Shown in pieces: positions 24,905 through 33,422 of a stretch of DNA of 64,000 nt. The DNA comes from Silvimonas soli (GTDB lineage: Bacteria > Pseudomonadota > Gammaproteobacteria > Burkholderiales > Chitinibacteraceae). Every line of letters begins with the position of its first letter. The stretch's first letter is position 1. The stretch covers positions 2,232,001 through 2,296,000 of the forward strand of contig NZ_CP106736.1 of assembly GCF_030035605.1 (NCBI RefSeq). Reading direction: 5' to 3'. A program made the translations under genes and the position numbers. The notes below the pieces were generated by a model. That model saw only the letters and a list, made by a program, of their open reading frames with translations. It had not been told where the DNA came from and did no database searches.

Positions 24905-26446
24905 ATGCAACTCAATCCGTCTGAAATCAGTGAACTGATTAAGGCCCGGATCCAGAACCTGTCCGAAGGCGCACAAACTGCGACCGTCGGCACGGTTGTG
25001 TCGGTCACCGACGGTATCGTCCGCGTTCACGGCTTGTCCGATGTAATGCAAGGCGAAATGCTGGAATTCCCGGGCAACACTTTCGGTCTGGCACTGAACC
25101 TGGAGCGTGACTCCGTTGGTGCCGTGGTGATGGGTGAATACACCCACATCTCCGAAGGCGATGAAGTCAAGTGTACCGGTCGTATTCTTGAAGTCCCGGT
25201 AGGTCCGGAACTGGTTGGCCGTGTGGTCAACTCGCTGGGTCAACCTATCGATGGCAAAGGCCCGATCAACGCCAAGCTGTCCAGCCCGATCGAAAAGATC
25301 GCGCCGGGCGTTATTGCGCGTCAATCGGTTGACCAGCCACTGCAAACTGGCCTGAAAGCCATCGACACCATGGTGCCGATCGGTCGTGGCCAGCGTGAGC
25401 TGATCATTGGTGACCGTCAGACCGGCAAGACTGCCGTTGCTCTGGACGCGATCATCAACCAGAAGGGTACTGGCGTTACATGTATCTACGTTGCGATTGG
25501 CCAGAAGGCTTCGTCGATTGCCAACGTAGTGCGCAAGCTGGAAGAACACGGCGCGCTGGCTCACACCATCGTGGTGGCTGCCGCTGCGTCTGAATCCGCT
25601 GCGCTGCAATACATTGCTGCTTACTCCGGTTGCGCAATGGGTGAGTACTTCCGCGATCGCGGCGAAGATGCCCTGATCGTATACGATGACTTGTCCAAGC
25701 AAGCCGTTGCTTACCGTCAAATCTCCCTGTTGCTGCGCCGTCCTCCGGGCCGCGAAGCATACCCGGGCGATGTGTTCTATCTGCACTCCCGTCTGCTCGA
25801 ACGCGCTTCGCGTATCAATGCTGTTGAAGTTGAAAAACTGACTGGCGGCGAAGTGAAGGGCAAGACTGGTTCGCTGACTGCGCTGCCTATTATCGAAACC
25901 CAAGCGGGTGACGTGTCTGCATTCGTGCCGACCAACGTGATTTCGATTACCGATGGCCAGATCTTCCTGGAAACCGACTTGTTCAACGCCGGTATCCGTC
26001 CTGCGATGAACGCCGGTATCTCGGTGTCCCGCGTTGGCGGTGCAGCGCAGACCAAGGTGATCAAGAAGCTCGGCGGTGGTGTACGTCTGGCGCTGGCTCA
26101 GTATCGTGAACTGGCTGCGTTCGCGCAGTTTGCTTCCGACCTGGACGAAGCGACCCGCAAGCAGCTTGAGCGCGGCAAGATGGTGACCGAACTGATGAAG
26201 CAGGCTCAATACAGCCCGCTCAAGGTTGGCGAACTGGCCGTGACCCTGTTGCTGATTGCCAAGGGCAGCTACGACGATGTTCCAGTTAATCGCGCACTCG
26301 CATTCGAATCGGCCTTCCTGGCTGATCTGAAAGCGAACCACGCTGATTTGCTGGCCCGCGTTGATGCCAAGGGCGCCTTGTCGGATGAAGACGAAGCCAC
26401 AGTGGTGAAAGCCGTGGCCGCGTTCAAAGCCAGCAGCGCGTACTGA
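24905..26446 (+). CDS. atpA: ATP synthase F1 subunit alpha
   Basis: 513 residues. The Walker A loop is GDRQTGKTAVALD and the signature near the end of the nucleotide domain is PAMNAGISVSRVGGAAQ. The non-catalytic nucleotide sites reside here, and the arginine finger is in the ISVSRVGG region. Length matches E. coli AtpA exactly (513). AGGAGATTTTTA precedes the ATG. Confidence 0.97.
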   Translation: MQLNPSEISELIKARIQNLSEGAQTATVGTVVSVTDGIVRVHGLSDVMQGEMLEFPGNTFGLALNLERDSVGAVVMGEYTHISEGDEVKCTGRILEVPVGPELVGRVVNSLGQPIDGKGPINAKLSSPIEKIAPGVIARQSVDQPLQTGLKAIDTMVPIGRGQRELIIGDRQTGKTAVALDAIINQKGTGVTCIYVAIGQKASSIANVVRKLEEHGALAHTIVVAAAASESAALQYIAAYSGCAMGEYFRDRGEDALIVYDDLSKQAVAYRQISLLLRRPPGREAYPGDVFYLHSRLLERASRINAVEVEKLTGGEVKGKTGSLTALPIIETQAGDVSAFVPTNVISITDGQIFLETDLFNAGIRPAMNAGISVSRVGGAAQTKVIKKLGGGVRLALAQYRELAAFAQFASDLDEATRKQLERGKMVTELMKQAQYSPLKVGELAVTLLLIAKGSYDDVPVNRALAFESAFLADLKANHADLLARVDAKGALSDEDEATVVKAVAAFKASSAY

Positions 26447-26472
26447 TTCGGTACTGAAAAAGGAACTGGATC

Positions 26473-27342
26473 ATGGCAGGCGGTAAAGAAATCCGTACGA
26501 AGATCAAAAGCGTGAAAAACACGCAGAAGATCACCCGCGCTATGGAAATGGTCGCGACATCCAAAATGCGCAAGGCGCAAGAACGCATGCGTTCGGCCCG
26601 TCCTTACGGCGAAAAGATCCGCAACGTAGCGGCTCACCTTTCGCAAGCATTTGTGGACTACCCGCATCCATACCTCCAGAAGCGCGAAAGCGTTAAACGG
26701 GTTGGCCTGATCGTGGTTACGTCGGACAAAGGCCTGTGCGGTGGTTTGAATACCAACGTACTGCGCCAGTCCGTCACCAAGATGAAAGAACTGCACCAGC
26801 AAGGCGTCGAAGTCGCTGTTACCGCAATCGGTAACAAGGGCTATAGCTTTATGAGCCGTAACGGCGCCAAGGTGATTTCTTCTGCAGTAGCTCTGGGCGA
26901 TACGCCTCACCTGGAATCCTTGATCGGACCGGTCAAGGTGATGGTAGATGCGTTTATCGCGGGCGAAGTAGACGAAGTCCAGCTGGTGTATACCAAATTC
27001 GTCAACACCATGAAGCAAGAGCCGACGGTAGAACAGCTGTTGCCCCTTTCCGGTGATGCCTTTGGGCAACCGGCACACGGCTACAACTGGGAATACCTGT
27101 ACGAGCCGGATGCAAAGACCGTCATTGACGAACTGATGAATCGCTACGTGGAAGCGTTGATTTATCAAGCCGTGGCGGAAAACATTTCATCCGAGATGGC
27201 TGCGCGCATGGTGGCCATGAAGGCTGCAACCGATAACGCCGACAAGGTGATCGGCAACCTGCAACTGCTGTACAACAAGACGCGTCAAGCTGCGATTACC
27301 AAGGAACTCTCGGAAATCGTCTCTGGTGCGGCAGCAGTCTGA
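26473..27342 (+). CDS. atpG: ATP synthase F1 subunit gamma
   Basis: 289 residues. The N-terminal helix (IRTKIKSVKNTQKITRAMEM) and the C-terminal helix (ARMVAMKAATDNADKVIGNL) form the antiparallel rotor shaft. SDKGLCGGLN is the conserved Rossmann-like segment. The subunit turns inside alpha3-beta3 and couples F0 rotation to catalysis. Confidence 0.97.
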   Translation: MAGGKEIRTKIKSVKNTQKITRAMEMVATSKMRKAQERMRSARPYGEKIRNVAAHLSQAFVDYPHPYLQKRESVKRVGLIVVTSDKGLCGGLNTNVLRQSVTKMKELHQQGVEVAVTAIGNKGYSFMSRNGAKVISSAVALGDTPHLESLIGPVKVMVDAFIAGEVDEVQLVYTKFVNTMKQEPTVEQLLPLSGDAFGQPAHGYNWEYLYEPDAKTVIDELMNRYVEALIYQAVAENISSEMAARMVAMKAATDNADKVIGNLQLLYNKTRQAAITKELSEIVSGAAAV

Positions 27343-27385
27343 TGCAGGCGGCTAACCGATTGATGCAAGCTATTAGGAACCTACG

Positions 27386-28765
27386 ATGAGCCAAGGCAAA
27401 ATTGTGCAAATCATTGGTCCGGTTGTGGACGTGGAATTCCCACGCGACAACCTGCCCAAGGTGTATGACGCGCTCAAACTGGCCGAACCTGAACTGACGC
27501 TGGAAGTCCAGCAACAGTTGGGCGACGGCGTTGTGCGTGCGATCGCCATGGGTACGACCGATGGTCTGAAGCGCGGTCTTCTGGTATCCAACACCCACGC
27601 GCCGATTTCGGTTCCGGTGGGTCTGGCTACTCTGGGCCGTATCATGGATGTGTTGGGTAACCCGATTGACGATGCAGGCCCGGTTGAAACCGAAGCCCGC
27701 CGCGCCATTCACCAACTCGCTCCGAAATTCGACGAATTGAACCAGTCTATCGATCTGCTGGAAACCGGTATCAAGGTTATTGACTTGATTTGCCCGTTTG
27801 CCAAGGGTGGTAAGGTTGGTCTGTTCGGCGGCGCTGGTGTGGGCAAGACCGTCAACATGATGGAATTGATCAACAACATCGCCAAGGCACACTCGGGTCT
27901 GTCCGTGTTTGCCGGCGTGGGTGAGCGTACCCGTGAAGGGAACGACTTCTACCACGAAATGAAAGACTCCAACGTTCTGGATAAAGTGGCGATGGTGTAC
28001 GGCCAGATGAACGAACCGCCGGGCAACCGCCTGCGCGTAGCGTTGACTGGTCTGACCATTGCGGAAAACTTCCGTGACGAAGGTCGTGACATTCTGTTCT
28101 TCGTGGACAACATCTACCGCTACACGCTGGCTGGTACTGAAGTTTCCGCGTTGCTGGGCCGTATGCCTTCTGCTGTGGGCTATCAGCCTACGCTGGCAGA
28201 AGAAATGGGTGCTCTGCAAGAACGGATTACCTCGACCAAGGCTGGTTCGATCACTTCCATCCAGGCCGTTTACGTGCCAGCGGATGACTTGACCGATCCG
28301 TCGCCTGCAACCACCTTCGCCCACTTGGACGCAACCATCGTGTTGTCGCGTGACATCGCTTCGCTGGGTATCTACCCAGCGGTCGATCCGCTTGACTCCA
28401 CTTCGCGTCAGCTCGACCCGCAAGTTGTGGGTGAAGAGCACTACAACGTGACGCGTGGCGTGCAGCAGACATTGCAAAAGTACAAAGAATTGCAAGACAT
28501 CATCGCGATTCTGGGTATGGATGAATTGTCGCCAGAGGATAAGTTGTCCGTGGCTCGTGCCCGTAAAATCCAGCGTTTCCTCTCGCAGCCGTTCCATGTG
28601 GCCGAAGTCTTTACTGGTTCACCAGGCAAGTACGTGCCATTGAAGGAAACCCTGAAGGGCTTCAAGGGCATTCTCAACGGTGATTACGACCACCTCCCCG
28701 AACAAGCCTTCTACATGGTTGGCGGTATCGAGGAAGCGATCGAAAAAGCCAAGACCTTGCAATAA
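27386..28765 (+). CDS. atpD: ATP synthase F1 subunit beta
   Basis: 459 residues with Walker A GGAGVGKTVNMMEL, catalytic GERTREGNDFYHEM, the family signature PAVDPLDSTSRQ and the DELSPEDK catch-loop motif. It holds the three catalytic sites. A 43-bp gap after atpG and AGGAACCTACG before the ATG. Confidence 0.97.
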   Translation: MSQGKIVQIIGPVVDVEFPRDNLPKVYDALKLAEPELTLEVQQQLGDGVVRAIAMGTTDGLKRGLLVSNTHAPISVPVGLATLGRIMDVLGNPIDDAGPVETEARRAIHQLAPKFDELNQSIDLLETGIKVIDLICPFAKGGKVGLFGGAGVGKTVNMMELINNIAKAHSGLSVFAGVGERTREGNDFYHEMKDSNVLDKVAMVYGQMNEPPGNRLRVALTGLTIAENFRDEGRDILFFVDNIYRYTLAGTEVSALLGRMPSAVGYQPTLAEEMGALQERITSTKAGSITSIQAVYVPADDLTDPSPATTFAHLDATIVLSRDIASLGIYPAVDPLDSTSRQLDPQVVGEEHYNVTRGVQQTLQKYKELQDIIAILGMDELSPEDKLSVARARKIQRFLSQPFHVAEVFTGSPGKYVPLKETLKGFKGILNGDYDHLPEQAFYMVGGIEEAIEKAKTLQ

Positions 28766-28776
28766 GGGAGTAGGCT

Positions 28777-29205
28777 ATGGCGATGACCATACATGTTGAC
28801 GTGGTAAGCGCCGAATCGCTGATTTTCTCTGGTGTTGCTGAATTTTTCACAGCACCGGCAGAAGGCGGCGAAGTCGGTATTTACCCGCGCCATGCGCCTC
28901 TCCTGACTCGTATTCGTCCAGGTGCGATTCGCATCAAGCTGGCCAACACACACGAACCGGATGTCATCCTGTACGTGTCTGGCGGCCTGCTTGAAGTGCA
29001 ACCGCATTCGATCACTGTGCTGGCTGATACAGCCATCCGTGGTGCGGATATCGATGAAGCCAAGGCGCGTGAAGCCAAGGCCAAGGCTGAAGAGGGAATT
29101 AAAAACCGCAAGACCCAGATGGACTTCGCTATGGCGCAGGCCGAACTGGTGGAAGCGGTGGCAATGCTCTCAGTCGTGGAGAAGCTCAAGAAACGCGGTC
29201 ACTAA
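28777..29205 (+). CDS. atpC: ATP synthase F1 subunit epsilon
   Basis: 142 residues: an N-terminal beta sandwich (HVDVVSAESLIFSGVAEF, EGGEVGIYPRHAPLLT) and a two-helix C-terminus. Epsilon binds gamma and can inhibit ATP hydrolysis by extending its C-terminal helices. It ends the operon and a terminator follows. Confidence 0.96.
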   Translation: MAMTIHVDVVSAESLIFSGVAEFFTAPAEGGEVGIYPRHAPLLTRIRPGAIRIKLANTHEPDVILYVSGGLLEVQPHSITVLADTAIRGADIDEAKAREAKAKAEEGIKNRKTQMDFAMAQAELVEAVAMLSVVEKLKKRGH

Positions 29206-29228
29206 GACGCGCCATTGTGCGATCCGGA

Positions 29229-29256
29229 AAAAGCAGCCTGCGGGCTGCTTTTTTTA
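29229..29256 (+). terminator. Terminator of the ATP synthase operon
   Basis: AAAGCAGCC and GGGCTGCTT pair around a TGC loop, followed by TTTTTTTA, 25 bp after atpC. Confidence 0.92.
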
Positions 29257-29412
29257 TTTCCGTAGTTTTGCAGTTTCGGCATGGCCGATTGAACGAGTGG
29301 TGAGTGCATTTACCAGCGGATCAGCGCGCTTGAGTCGATAATTGCGGCGTTTCCTATGTCACAGCTGCAGCTGACCGGTAAAATGGCGGCTATTGTTTTC
29401 CAGGATAAACCC

Positions 29413-30786
29413 ATGTCCCGTCTTGATGTTGTAATCCTCGCTGCCGGCCAAGGCAAACGCATGTACTCGTCCCTGCCCAAGGTTTTGCACCGAATTGCCG
29501 GCAAACCGCTGGTGGGGCATGTACTGGACACGGCGCGCGCGCTGCAGCCCGCAAAAACGGTGGTTGTGTATGGCCACGGTGGTGATCAGGTGCAGGCAGC
29601 ATTGAGCGTCGATGCTGATCTGGCCTGGGCTCATCAAGCGCACCAACTGGGCACTGGTCATGCGTTGGCGCAGGCTTTGCCCCATCTGAGCAGTGATATC
29701 ACGCTGATGCTGTACGGCGACGTTCCGCTCACCCGCGTTGAAACATTGCAAGCCCTGCTGGCAGCCAGTGCCGATGGCAAGCTGGGCATTCTGACGGTGA
29801 CGCTGGTTAACCCGACTGGTTACGGCCGCATCGTGCGTAATGCGGCGGGTGAAGTTCAAGCCATCGTCGAGCAAAAAGACGCATCGCCCGAACAAGCGGC
29901 GATTCGCGAAATCAACACCGGCATCCTGGCGCTGCCGACGGGGCGTCTGGCGCAGTGGCTGTCTGAACTGAAGAACGACAATGCTCAGGGCGAGTACTAC
30001 GCGACCGATTTGATCGCTTTGGCCGTGCGTGATGGCGTACCGGTAGTGACGACACAACCGGCCGATGCCTGGGAAGCCGAAGGCATCAACAACAAAGTTC
30101 AGCTGGCGCAATTGGAGCGCATTCATCAAGCCAATCTGGCCCATGCATTGCTAGTGGCCGGGGTAACGCTGGCTGACCCGGCGCGTATTGATATCCGCGG
30201 CGAACTGAAGCATGGCAAAGACGTGTTTGTGGATGTGAATTGCATATTTGAAGGCTCGGTCACATTGGGCGATGGCGTGCAGATTGGCGCCAATTGCGTA
30301 CTGCGTAATGTGCAGATTGCCGATGGTGCGGTGATTCACCCGTTCAGCCATCTGGAAAACGCAGAAGTGGGCGCAGGCTCGCTCATTGGCCCGTATGCCC
30401 GCTTGCGTCCGGGTGCCAAGCTGGCTGAAGGCGTGCATATCGGCAACTTTGTTGAGGTCAAGAACGCGCAGATCGGCACCGGCTCCAAGGTGAACCACCT
30501 GTCTTATATTGGCGATGCGCAAATTGGCCGCGATACCAACGTCGGCGCTGGCACCATCACCTGTAACTACGACGGTGTGAACAAGTTCGTGACGGTGATT
30601 GGGGACGAAGTCCGTATCGGCTCCAACAACTGTCTGGTTGCGCCAGTGACAATTGGCAATCGCGCCACCACCGGCGCTGGCTCGGTGATCAGCAAGAATG
30701 CGCCGGAAGGCGAACTGACCATTGCCCGCGCACGGCAAGTGACCATTCCGGGCTGGAGCCGCCCGGTCAAAATCAAGAAAGACTAA
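29413..30786 (+). CDS. glmU: Bifunctional GlmU (uridyltransferase / acetyltransferase)
   Basis: 457 residues from MSRLDVVILAAGQGKRM, with AGGA seven bases ahead of this ATG; upstream in-frame starts only add an unrelated stretch. The N-terminal half is the nucleotidyltransferase (LAAGQGKRMYSSLPKVLH, GDVPLTR). The C-terminal half is a left-handed beta helix of hexapeptide repeats with the active site near SYIGDAQIGRDTNVGAGTI. GlmU makes UDP-GlcNAc for peptidoglycan and LPS. glmS often follows in other species but not here. Confidence 0.96.
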   Translation: MSRLDVVILAAGQGKRMYSSLPKVLHRIAGKPLVGHVLDTARALQPAKTVVVYGHGGDQVQAALSVDADLAWAHQAHQLGTGHALAQALPHLSSDITLMLYGDVPLTRVETLQALLAASADGKLGILTVTLVNPTGYGRIVRNAAGEVQAIVEQKDASPEQAAIREINTGILALPTGRLAQWLSELKNDNAQGEYYATDLIALAVRDGVPVVTTQPADAWEAEGINNKVQLAQLERIHQANLAHALLVAGVTLADPARIDIRGELKHGKDVFVDVNCIFEGSVTLGDGVQIGANCVLRNVQIADGAVIHPFSHLENAEVGAGSLIGPYARLRPGAKLAEGVHIGNFVEVKNAQIGTGSKVNHLSYIGDAQIGRDTNVGAGTITCNYDGVNKFVTVIGDEVRIGSNNCLVAPVTIGNRATTGAGSVISKNAPEGELTIARARQVTIPGWSRPVKIKKD

Positions 30787-30802
30787 GTCTGGGCGATGAA
30801 GC

Positions 30803-31702
30803 TTATGCGGGCGTATCTTCCTGGGTTCTAACGAGGATGCGCACCGCATGAGCCGTGGGCCGGATTGGGGCGCCGCGCGCTTCGGCCACGGCTTCGGTCA
30901 ACTCCGCACCCAGTAACAGAATCAAGGCCGAGTAATAGACCCACACCAGCAGCACCACCACGCTGCCCGCTGGTCCGTAAGCGCCGCCGACATCGCTGTT
31001 TTGTATGTAAAGACTGATGCCGATTTTGCCGAGGATGAACAACAGATCGGTCAACACGGCACCTGCCAGCGCATCGCGCCAGGCGATGATGGCATCGGGC
31101 AAGACCTTGAAGATGGCGGCAAACACGAACACGAAAATAGTGGTCGAAACACTCGCCTCCACCACCTGCCACGCCACGGTGTGGCCGGGCACAAACAAGC
31201 CGATCAGCGTACTCGCCGAAAAAGAAATCACCAGCAAAAACGCTACCGCCAACAACAGACCCACGGCGTTCATGCGTGAGCGCAGCCACCCGATCACCGC
31301 TTGACCCGGCCGCGAGCGCAAACCCCACACGCGATTGATTGCACCTTGCAGTTGTGCAAACACCGCCGAAGCCGCAATCAGGGTAATCGTCAGTCCGATG
31401 ATCCCGGCCAGATTACCCACGCTGGGGCGGCTGGAGGCATTGCGAATTACCAGCTGGACGGCATCTGCGGCTTTAGGACCAACCATGCGATTCAGCCCAT
31501 CAACCAGTTGCGTCTGGTAATCCGGCGAGAGTGATGCCACCACCCACAGCAGCAAGACCAGCAGCGGGGCGAACGACAGGGCTGAGTAAAACGCCAACGC
31601 TGCCGCGCGCGTCATCAGCTCATCGTCAAAAAAGCCGTCAATGGTCTTGGAGACGACGCGTTGCGCGAGGTGCCAGAGCCCCAGCAGTTTCTGCCATAAC
31701 AT
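30803..31702 (-). CDS. YihY/BrkB-family inner membrane protein
   Basis: 299 residues with six membrane helices. The family pattern includes LMTRAAALAFYSALSFAPLL near the start and VYYSALILLLGAELTEA near the end. The family was once labelled ribonuclease BN in error; its transport role is not settled. It converges on glmU, with only 16 bp between the stops and no clear terminator. Confidence 0.88.
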   Translation of the reverse strand: MLWQKLLGLWHLAQRVVSKTIDGFFDDELMTRAAALAFYSALSFAPLLVLLLWVVASLSPDYQTQLVDGLNRMVGPKAADAVQLVIRNASSRPSVGNLAGIIGLTITLIAASAVFAQLQGAINRVWGLRSRPGQAVIGWLRSRMNAVGLLLAVAFLLVISFSASTLIGLFVPGHTVAWQVVEASVSTTIFVFVFAAIFKVLPDAIIAWRDALAGAVLTDLLFILGKIGISLYIQNSDVGGAYGPAGSVVVLLVWVYYSALILLLGAELTEAVAEARGAPIRPTAHAVRILVRTQEDTPA

Positions 31703-32052
31703 TCATGTTCTCCGATCACCGTGCGAGCAGCGTGCGCCACGCACCAGCCGTCTACTATCCGGGCAAGACCGTTTCGGCTGTCAGACAAACACCGCCGTGG
31801 GCCTCATGAACAAACGACAAGTATCGCCTCGTGTCGGTTCCTGGTGATTTTGCGGGATGCCCGTCGCCAAGCAGAGCGGCGGCCCGTGCGGTGGTACAAT
31901 CGAGGCTAATTCTGGCCTGTTTCGGGTAGATATACACCGGAACAACATCCCGCGCCGTCTTGCCTGGGATATGCCATCGCTGAATATCTCGACACAGAAC
32001 ACCGGATGCATCTCGTTTCTGTTGTCCACCAATTGAAAATAAGGATCATCCA
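31703..32052. promoter_or_regulatory. Divergent promoter region of yihY and ychF
   Basis: 350 bp without a gene. TACAAT at 31895-31900 is a good -10 candidate for ychF, but no matching -35 is clear, and it leaves a 150-base leader. AAGGATCATCCA precedes the ychF ATG. Nothing else stood out. Confidence 0.4.
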
Positions 32053-33144
32053 ATGAGTCTCAAATGCGGCATTGTGGGCTTGCCCAACGTCGGCAAATCC
32101 ACACTCTTCAACGCCCTGACCAAAGCCGGGATCGAAGCGGCCAATTACCCGTTCTGCACCATTGAGCCGAACGTCGGTATCGTCGAAGTGCCGGATGCAC
32201 GCCTGCAGCAGCTGGCGGACATCATCAACCCGCAAAAGATCGTTCCGGCGATTGTGGAGTTTGTGGATATCGCTGGCTTGGTGGCCGGTGCCAGCAAGGG
32301 CGAAGGTCTTGGTAACCAGTTCCTGGCCAATATCCGCGAAACCGATGCCATCGTGAATGTGGTGCGCTGCTTCAACGACGACAACATCATTCACGTTGCC
32401 GGCCGCGTTGACCCGATCGATGACATTGCCGTGATCGGTACCGAACTGGCACTGGCCGATATGGTGACCGTTGAGAAATCCATTCTGCGTGATGGCAAGA
32501 AAGCCCGTAGCGGTGACAAAGACGCGCAACAACTGGTGGCTGTGCTGGAAAAACTGCTGCCTGTGCTGAATGAAGGCCGTCCCGTGCGTTCGGTTGGTCT
32601 GAGTGCCGATGAAAAAGCGCTGATCAAGCCACTGTGCCTGCTAACCGCCAAGCCAGCCATGTATGTGGCCAACGTGGCAGAAGATGGCTTCACCAACAAT
32701 CCGCTGCTGGATAAAGTAACCGAATACGCCAAGACCGAAGGCGCGCCGGTTGTGGCCGTATGTGCCGCTATTGAGTCTGAAATTGCCGAGTTGCCGGATG
32801 AAGACAAAACCGAATTCCTGGCAGAGTTGGGTCTGGAAGAGCCAGGCCTGAATCGTCTGATCCGCGCTGGCTTCGAGCTGCTGGGCCTGCAAACCTACTT
32901 CACTGCCGGTGTGAAGGAAGTGCGCGCATGGACCATCCACAAGGGCGACACCGCGCCGCAAGCCGCCGGCGTCATCCACACTGACTTTGAGCGCGGCTTT
33001 ATCCGTGCCCAAACCATCGCTTTCGCTGATTTCATCAGCTACAAGGGTGAGCAGGGCGCCAAAGAAGCCGGCAAGATGCGGGCCGAAGGCAAGGAATACG
33101 TGGTCAAAGACGGCGACGTCCTGAACTTCTTGTTTAACGTCTAA
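32053..33144 (+). CDS. ychF: Ribosome-binding ATPase YchF
   Basis: 363 residues, OBG-family fold. G1 is GIVGLPNVGKSTLFNALT, the YchF-specific NYPFCTIEPNVG follows, and G3 is DIAGL. The usual GTP-specific NKxD is replaced, as in YchF, which prefers ATP. The C-terminal TGS domain starts around LQTYFTAG. YchF is a translation- and oxidative-stress-linked ATPase. A strong terminator follows. Confidence 0.96.
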   Translation: MSLKCGIVGLPNVGKSTLFNALTKAGIEAANYPFCTIEPNVGIVEVPDARLQQLADIINPQKIVPAIVEFVDIAGLVAGASKGEGLGNQFLANIRETDAIVNVVRCFNDDNIIHVAGRVDPIDDIAVIGTELALADMVTVEKSILRDGKKARSGDKDAQQLVAVLEKLLPVLNEGRPVRSVGLSADEKALIKPLCLLTAKPAMYVANVAEDGFTNNPLLDKVTEYAKTEGAPVVAVCAAIESEIAELPDEDKTEFLAELGLEEPGLNRLIRAGFELLGLQTYFTAGVKEVRAWTIHKGDTAPQAAGVIHTDFERGFIRAQTIAFADFISYKGEQGAKEAGKMRAEGKEYVVKDGDVLNFLFNV

Positions 33145-33200
33145 GCCTGGTGCTGCAGGTCCATCTGACCCTTCTCGAAGGAGCGCCAGCCGCCCCAAGG

Positions 33201-33228
33201 AAAACCCCCGTACAAACGGGGGTTTTTT
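33201..33228 (+). terminator. Terminator after ychF
   Basis: AAAACCCCCGT and ACGGGGGTTTTTT pair around an ACAA loop. It insulates the accessory region that begins after it. Confidence 0.93.
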
Positions 33229-33422
33229 GTTTTATGGCGCGCAGCAAGTGAGTATCTGGTGCCTGCACGTCGACTATACGGATCACCGGGCGCGCGCCAA
33301 GAGACGTGAACCGCCCGCGGCATCGCTCGCGTAAAACCGGAGATTGCCTATGCTTACGGGGTAGGCAGTCGCTGCGGACGGTAACCATTGGTGTAACCGC
33401 TCATACAGCCTTGATTTTTTAT

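Noticed and set aside
20359..29205. Long antisense frames across parA/parB, atpA and atpD (430-480 residues)
   Set aside because: They shadow highly conserved genes, lack ribosome sites and look low-complexity His/Gln-rich.
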